Part shown: positions 22,925 through 27,600 of the stretch, one piece after another | How the letters are laid out: the number at the start of each line of letters is the position of its first letter | Position numbering within the stretch: the first letter of the stretch is position 1 | Source: an uncultured Alphaproteobacteria bacterium | GTDB lineage: Bacteria; Pseudomonadota; Alphaproteobacteria; Rickettsiales; UBA1997 | Length of the DNA stretch: 27,600 bases | Assembly: GCA_903849835.1 (NCBI GenBank) | Contig: CAINKA010000100.1 | Location: forward strand, 1 to 27,600 | Reading direction: 5' to 3' | Translations under genes and position numbers: made by a program | The notes under the pieces: model-generated | The model's database searches: none | The model's input: only the letters and a program-made list of their open reading frames with translations | What the model was told of the DNA's origin: nothing

Positions 22925-24534
22925 TATTTGCCCTCCTTATCAACGGTAACAGAGGTCATCATGCCGCTTGCCATATGAAGCAGAAGGTGGCAGTGAAATG
23001 CCCATTCGCCAGCTTCATCGGCCGTTAAAAGCAATGTAACAGTTTGTGCGGGAGGCAAAAGCACCGTATGTTTATTTGGCATCCATTTCATACTCTGTCC
23101 ATTTTCAAGCTGCATGAACATGCCGTGCAAATGGATTGGATGTGCCATCATGGTTTCATTAACAAACTTCAGGCGCACTCTTTCGCCATATTTCAAGTGC
23201 ATTGGTTTTGGGAATTTTTCACCGTTAATTGTCCAGATGTAACGATTCATGCTGCCGCCAAACTTAAATTCGATTTCACGAGTCGGTTGGCGCAAATCTT
23301 TTTGCGGATGAAGAGAAATCAGATCGGAATATTCTAAAGCTTTGTTGCCTTTTGGCGTACCGCGCTCAGCCCAGCCGCTTTTTACATCATTCATATTCAT
23401 CCCACTCATATCATGCCCCATTTTTGAGTGATCCATATTTTTCATGTCTCCCATTTCATCCTCACTCATGCCTTGCATGCTGCTATGATCCATTCCGCCC
23501 ATTGCCATATCAGCCATTGTTAAAACTGCTCTTGGTCGCATTGGTAGAATTTTGCCTTCCATTCCTTCTTTTGGTGCGAGAGTTCCTCTGGCATAGCCAG
23601 TGCGGTCAAGTGATTCGGCAAAAATTGTGTAAGCCTTATCTTCTTTTGGCTCAACGATGACATCATAAGTTTCAGCCACGCCAAAACGGAATTCATCAAT
23701 TGAGATTGGCTTAACTGGTTGACCATCGGCTTCTACCAATTTCATTTTAAGACCAGGGATTGAAACATCATAAATTGTCATCGCTGAAGCGTTGATGAAA
23801 CGCAGTTTTATGCGTTCACCTTTTTTAAAAATCCCAGTCCAATTTTGTTCTGCGGTTTTGCCATTTGTTAAGAAATGATATTTGGTGACATCAGATAAAT
23901 CTGTAGGGTCCATACGCATTGAGCCCCAATCCATATAATCGCGTATCGTGTCAGAAAATCCGTTCTTTTTTATATCTTTAAAAAAAGTAAAAATCGTGCG
24001 CTTGTTGTAGTTGTAATATCCGGAGTCGATTTTGAGATTGTTTAAAATGGTATTTGGATTTTCTTCACTGAAGTCAGAAAGCACGATGACATAGTCGCGA
24101 TCAGTTTTGGTTTCGCTTGGTTCAATAACAATCGAACCATAAACACCCTGAGCTTCCTGCAAATTGGAGTGGGAGTGATACCAGTAAGTTCCATTCTGCC
24201 TGATTTTGAATTTGTAAGTGAAAGTTGTGTGCGGTGCAATGCCGTGAAATCCGTTTAATCCAGGCACTCCATCAAATTTTCCATCAAGCAAAATTCCGTG
24301 CCAGTGAATCGAAGTTGTTTCATTCATCGAGTTTTTAACCTGCATCACAACATCTTCCCCTTCTTGCCAGCGTAAAGTTGGACCAGGAATTAAATTATTT
24401 ATTGTGATCGCTTCAACCGCCTTGCCAGTGATAAACACATTCTGTTTTTTGATCTCAAGATCATAGGTTTTAGCCAGCACCGGTAAGGCTTGGAATGTAA
24501 TTAAAAAACTTAAGAGAAATAAAACTTTTTTCAT
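22924..24534 (-). CDS. copA: Periplasmic multicopper oxidase CopA/PcoA family
   Basis: This 536-residue multicopper oxidase has all four copper-ligand blocks: SIHWHG (75-80), YWYHSHS (117-123), HPIHLHGMF and WAFHCHLLLHMASGM near the C-terminus. A Met/His/Asp-rich segment at roughly 340-385 (for example MADMAMGGMDHSSMQGM) is the expected Cu(I)-binding insertion. It probably oxidises Cu(I) in the periplasm. The leader MKKVLFLLSFLITFQALPVL ends at an AKT-like site and has no twin-arginine, whereas CopA/PcoA/CueO-type enzymes are usually Tat-exported, so Sec export is inferred. It is 31 bp downstream of the ATPase gene and overlaps copB by one base. Confidence 0.94.
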   Translation of the reverse strand: MKKVLFLLSFLITFQALPVLAKTYDLEIKKQNVFITGKAVEAITINNLIPGPTLRWQEGEDVVMQVKNSMNETTSIHWHGILLDGKFDGVPGLNGFHGIAPHTTFTYKFKIRQNGTYWYHSHSNLQEAQGVYGSIVIEPSETKTDRDYVIVLSDFSEENPNTILNNLKIDSGYYNYNKRTIFTFFKDIKKNGFSDTIRDYMDWGSMRMDPTDLSDVTKYHFLTNGKTAEQNWTGIFKKGERIKLRFINASAMTIYDVSIPGLKMKLVEADGQPVKPISIDEFRFGVAETYDVIVEPKEDKAYTIFAESLDRTGYARGTLAPKEGMEGKILPMRPRAVLTMADMAMGGMDHSSMQGMSEDEMGDMKNMDHSKMGHDMSGMNMNDVKSGWAERGTPKGNKALEYSDLISLHPQKDLRQPTREIEFKFGGSMNRYIWTINGEKFPKPMHLKYGERVRLKFVNETMMAHPIHLHGMFMQLENGQSMKWMPNKHTVLLPPAQTVTLLLTADEAGEWAFHCHLLLHMASGMMTSVTVDKEGK

Positions 24535-24565
24535 AATTTCTTCAAATGAGTGAAATGAATTATTC

Positions 24566-26542
24566 TTAACAACAATCAGATTTTTTAGTTTTATGCGAGT
24601 GTTTTTCTTGAGGAAAATTTGCCAACTTCATTTTTTGCAAACCTATTTCCTCGGAAGAATTCTCAAATTTCATCAGATTCAAACTTCTAAAAATTACCAC
24701 TAGCGTTACTCCCACATCAGCTGCAATGGCAAACACCAAATTGCTGTGACCGAGAAATGCCAGAGCAATAAAAATAACTTTTACGAGTATCGCGCCGGCA
24801 GTGTTAAGTTTGATTTGTCGCAAAGTTGCTCTGCTTAAGCGAACTAAAAAAGGGATAAGAGAAAGTTTGTCATTCATCAAAGCGATGTTTGCGGTCTCAA
24901 TTGCGGTGTCGCTTCCTGCTGCTCCCATTGCAATTCCAACAGTGCTTTGAGCAAGTGCTGGTGCGTCATTTATTCCATCACCAACCATTGCTACATTCTG
25001 ATATTGCTGCAATAATTCTGTGATTCTTGCCGACTTATCTTCGGGCAATAAATTACCGAATATTTTTTCAATTCCTACCTGTGAAGCGATATATTGGGCG
25101 GAATGTTGATTGTCGCCAGTAAGCATTACAGGCTCAATTCCTAACGCTTTTATTTCTTTTAATGCGTTAGCACTGTCGGGTTTAATTTCATCCATTAAGC
25201 CAATGATCCCAGCTACTCCATCACCGAAGCTTACTACCACGCTTGTTTTTCCTTGGGATGAAAGTCGTGCTACAATTTCTTCGGCTTCAGGCGTAACATG
25301 TTGATGCTCTTTAATAAATGGAAGTTTGCCCAAATAAACAGTTTCATCTTCGCACACCATACATTTGGCGATCGCTCCTTTGCCGGTTACGCTTTTAAAA
25401 TTTTCAACTGGGTGTGGCTCAAAACCCTCTTGTTTGGTGGTCTTAACTATTGCTTGTGACAATGGATGTTCGGAAAGAATTCCGGCTCCAGAAGCGCAGG
25501 CTAATAGCTCTTCGCGACTTGTTTCGTTAAGAGGTATTACATCAGAAACAATCGGATTGCCGAAAGTAATAGTTCTGGTTTTGTCTAGTGCGATTGCTTT
25601 GATACTTGCCATCGCTTCAATAAATTTTCCACCTTTAACCAAAGCACCTTTTGCGGAGGCGTTGCCAATAGCGGCGTAAATTGCCACAGGCGTTGAAATA
25701 ACCAAAGCACAAGGACATGCGATCACCAGAAGCGCAATGGCCTGCTGGAGCCAATGTTTTGAATCCAAACCTAGAACGAAAACCGGAATTAAAAAAAGTA
25801 ATATCGACATCGCAATGATGGCAGGCGTGTAATAAGTAGAAAATTTCTGAATAAATTTTTGAGTATCAGATTTGTGAGTAGAGGCTTCGAATGTAAGGCG
25901 GATGATTTTTGAGAAAGTTGTATCGGTGGAAAGTTTAGTGGTTTCCATTTCAACAAACCCATGCTGGTTAAGCGTTCCGGCAAATAAATTATCGCCAACA
26001 TGTTTATCTTTAGGAATTGGCTCTCCGGTGATCGTGGCTTCATCGACAGAAGTTTCGCCGGAAATAATTTTTCCATCCAAAGGAATTAACTCGCCTGGTC
26101 TGATCTGAATAACTGTTCCGATAGCAATTTTATCAATCGCAACATTTTCCCCCGTAGCTTTTAAAGTAGCGGTTTTAGGAGCTTTACTGACCAAATTATC
26201 TAAAGCAGATTTGCTATTTTCGATGCCGATATCTTCCAGTCTCTCGCCCAAAACATAGAGAACAATTACAACTGCTGCTTCGGGATATTCTCCCAAATAA
26301 AACGCACCAATCACCGCGATTAACATCAACAGATTAATGCTGCTAAAATTAAGTTTGGTTAAGGCTTTTACGCCACTTAAAATTACATTATGACCAATGC
26401 CAAAAATAAATGCCGCGAAAATAAAAGGTGCGTAAGGCATAGGAATGTTAATGCCTAAAATGGAAAGCACTTCCAAGCCAACTACTACAGCAATTGCCGC
26501 AAGCAGGAAAATAAATTTTTTGTCGTTTAGAGGAAGTTTCAT
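24566..26542 (-). CDS. Heavy-metal P1B-type ATPase, Zn/Cd/Pb class (ZntA/CadA-like)
   Basis: This 658-residue efflux ATPase has TGEP (172-175), the metal-channel motif CPC (276-278), the phosphorylation aspartate D320 and the hinge GDGINDAPALAQ. The C-terminal helices carry a lysine (NTAGAILVKVIF) and ADVGVTLVV, the K and DxG signature of the Zn/Cd/Pb (P1B-2) class rather than the Cu class. There is no N-terminal HMA domain; the tail HSHKTKKSDCC may bind metal instead. The phosphorylation motif reads DKTRT where DKTGT is near-universal (R323, codon AGA at 25574-25576), an oddity discussed below. It lies 6 bp after the RND pump gene and 31 bp before copA. Confidence 0.93.
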   Translation of the reverse strand: MKLPLNDKKFIFLLAAIAVVVGLEVLSILGINIPMPYAPFIFAAFIFGIGHNVILSGVKALTKLNFSSINLLMLIAVIGAFYLGEYPEAAVVIVLYVLGERLEDIGIENSKSALDNLVSKAPKTATLKATGENVAIDKIAIGTVIQIRPGELIPLDGKIISGETSVDEATITGEPIPKDKHVGDNLFAGTLNQHGFVEMETTKLSTDTTFSKIIRLTFEASTHKSDTQKFIQKFSTYYTPAIIAMSILLFLIPVFVLGLDSKHWLQQAIALLVIACPCALVISTPVAIYAAIGNASAKGALVKGGKFIEAMASIKAIALDKTRTITFGNPIVSDVIPLNETSREELLACASGAGILSEHPLSQAIVKTTKQEGFEPHPVENFKSVTGKGAIAKCMVCEDETVYLGKLPFIKEHQHVTPEAEEIVARLSSQGKTSVVVSFGDGVAGIIGLMDEIKPDSANALKEIKALGIEPVMLTGDNQHSAQYIASQVGIEKIFGNLLPEDKSARITELLQQYQNVAMVGDGINDAPALAQSTVGIAMGAAGSDTAIETANIALMNDKLSLIPFLVRLSRATLRQIKLNTAGAILVKVIFIALAFLGHSNLVFAIAADVGVTLVVIFRSLNLMKFENSSEEIGLQKMKLANFPQEKHSHKTKKSDCC

Positions 26543-26548
26543 AGTTAG

Positions 26549-27600
26549 TTATTCTTTTTGATTAATAAAATTTTTGATCAAAACCGGACTTAAAATCAGT
26601 GTCGCAATCGTTGAGCTGATGATACCGCCGATTACGGTTATAGCGATTGGCTGCTGAACTTCTGAGCCGATTCCGTGTCCGAATGCCATTGGTAAAAAGC
26701 CAAGACTGGCCACAATCGCAGTCATCAAGATTGGTCGCAATCTTGAGAGGCAGGTAAGCCTTAAATCATTATTATGTTTGAAAGTGTCGATGAGGATTAT
26801 CGAATTCAAAAGACTAATCCCGATCAGTGCAATGAAGCCGATATAAACCGAAATCGTGATTGGAATGTGACAGATAAACAGCAGCGTAATCGCTCCACTT
26901 AAGGCGAAAGGCACCGAAGAGAAAACCACCGCAACATTTTTCAGCGAGCCAAACATTTTGTAGAGCATAAAAAATATCATCAGCAAGATCAGCGGGATGA
27001 TAATGAAGATTTGTTTTTTAGCGCTGTTAAGATTTTCAAATCTGCCGCCCCATTCAAGGTAATAACCGGCTGGCACGATGTTATTTTTGGTGATTTCTGC
27101 TTCGGCATTTTCGATGAATCCGGCGTAATCGGTGTTTTTCAAATAGATTGAAAGACTGGAATATCTTTTGCCAAACAATCGTGGAATTGACGTGATGTCT
27201 TCACTTTCGCGCAAGTTGGTAACTTTTGATAATGGAAAGCTTCCGCCGTCTGATAGCCCCACTGGAATTTTACCAATTGCACCCATATCGTTGCGGCTCT
27301 TTTCGCTTAAATGCAGAACGATTGAGATTGGAAATTCTGTCGCATAAAAATTCCCAACCTGAATGCCGGCCATCGCATCCTTTAGGTCATTGTTAACATC
27401 AGAAATCGTAATTTGATGTTTGGCAATTTGGGTGTAATTAGGCACGACATCAATGAACGAGCCTTTGCGGATAGAGTTAATAAAATCCTCTTCGATCTCC
27501 TTTATTGCCGGTTTTTCGTGAAGCAGGTTTTTTATTTTCTCAGTAATTTCCATCAGCACCGCAAGATCTTCGCCGAAAATTTTCAGTGATAAATCAGCTC
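26549..27600 (-). CDS. CzcA/CusA-family heavy-metal efflux RND pump, C-terminal part (runs off the window)
   Basis: About 350 residues of the C-terminal portion of an HME-RND inner-membrane transporter are visible. The frame stays open to the window edge (DLSLKIFGEDLAVLMEI), so the gene starts outside; a GTG at 27559 is only an internal codon. Visible are part of the porter/docking domain (AGIQVGNFYATEFPISIVL, GGRFENLNSAKKQI) and the final five or six helices, including GISLLNSIILID, SRLRPILMTAIVASLGFLP and AITVIGGIISSTIATLILSP. The pump would export metal cations across both membranes with a CzcB-type adaptor and CzcC-type channel, which are not seen here. The loop before SRLRP looks about ten residues shorter than usual. 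It is the first visible gene of the metal operon. Confidence 0.9.
   Translation of the reverse strand, partial: ADLSLKIFGEDLAVLMEITEKIKNLLHEKPAIKEIEEDFINSIRKGSFIDVVPNYTQIAKHQITISDVNNDLKDAMAGIQVGNFYATEFPISIVLHLSEKSRNDMGAIGKIPVGLSDGGSFPLSKVTNLRESEDITSIPRLFGKRYSSLSIYLKNTDYAGFIENAEAEITKNNIVPAGYYLEWGGRFENLNSAKKQIFIIIPLILLMIFFMLYKMFGSLKNVAVVFSSVPFALSGAITLLFICHIPITISVYIGFIALIGISLLNSIILIDTFKHNNDLRLTCLSRLRPILMTAIVASLGFLPMAFGHGIGSEVQQPIAITVIGGIISSTIATLILSPVLIKNFINQKE

Noticed and set aside
23044..23660. Plus-strand frames rich in His and Met opposite copA
   Set aside because: They mirror the Met/His-rich codons of copA; no start signal or family match.

Overview
The window reads as a chromosomal segment of an A+T-rich alphaproteobacterium, most likely in or near the Rickettsiales. 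This rests on homology as I recognise it: an isolated virB8-virB9 pair, a stand-alone ccmB, an unlinked pccA, a membrane-anchored retropepsin-like protease behind parAB, and A/T-biased codons with long A and T runs. It is probably not an extremely reduced intracellular genome, because it keeps biosynthetic genes (manC, a thiE-like gene, hisC) and a metal-efflux block. No species call is possible from sequence alone.

Layout. 1-3.6 kb: yggS (-) is divergent from a thiE-like, manC, ccmB run (+). 3.6-5.6 kb: pccA (-). 5.9-8.5 kb: an overlapping ubiA, nadD, tatD-family, tadA operon (+). 8.5-12.2 kb: two parS-like sites, then parA, parB, hisC and an aspartic protease (+). 12.3-13.9 kb: virB8-virB9 (-). 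14.0-15.2 kb: rodA (+), convergent with rmuC (-, 15.2-16.6 kb). 16.6-21.6 kb: lon, zeta-toxin-like kinase, a small unknown protein and yidC (+), all overlapping. 21.7 kb: tRNA-Ser(GGA). From 22.2 kb to the right edge a minus-strand metal-resistance operon runs in transcription order czcA-like RND pump (cut by the window edge), P1B-type Zn/Cd ATPase, copA multicopper oxidase, copB outer-membrane protein. A stretch of about 370 bp without a convincing gene separates the tRNA from this operon, which fits a laterally acquired island at a tRNA gene, though no integrase is seen.

Two families of dispersed palindromic repeats decorate the intergenic gaps. Family A (core TTCGACAGGCTCAGCATGA) occurs as four inverted pairs and one partial copy at the left edge. 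Family B (ends GTAGGGGC / GCCCCTAC, with internal hairpins) occurs twice; one copy supplies the stop codons of both rodA and rmuC. They sit mostly where terminators would be expected (three convergent junctions and the yidC-tRNA gap), but also upstream of pccA/ubiA and of parA.

Most genes are housekeeping. The items most worth following are the zeta-like kinase plus partner protein embedded between lon and yidC, the two repeat families and their effect on gene ends, the parS pair around parA, the orphan virB8-virB9 pair, and the island ATPase whose phosphorylation motif reads DKTRT instead of DKTGT. I did not find a clearly new multi-gene system; the lon/zeta/partner/yidC cassette is the best candidate.
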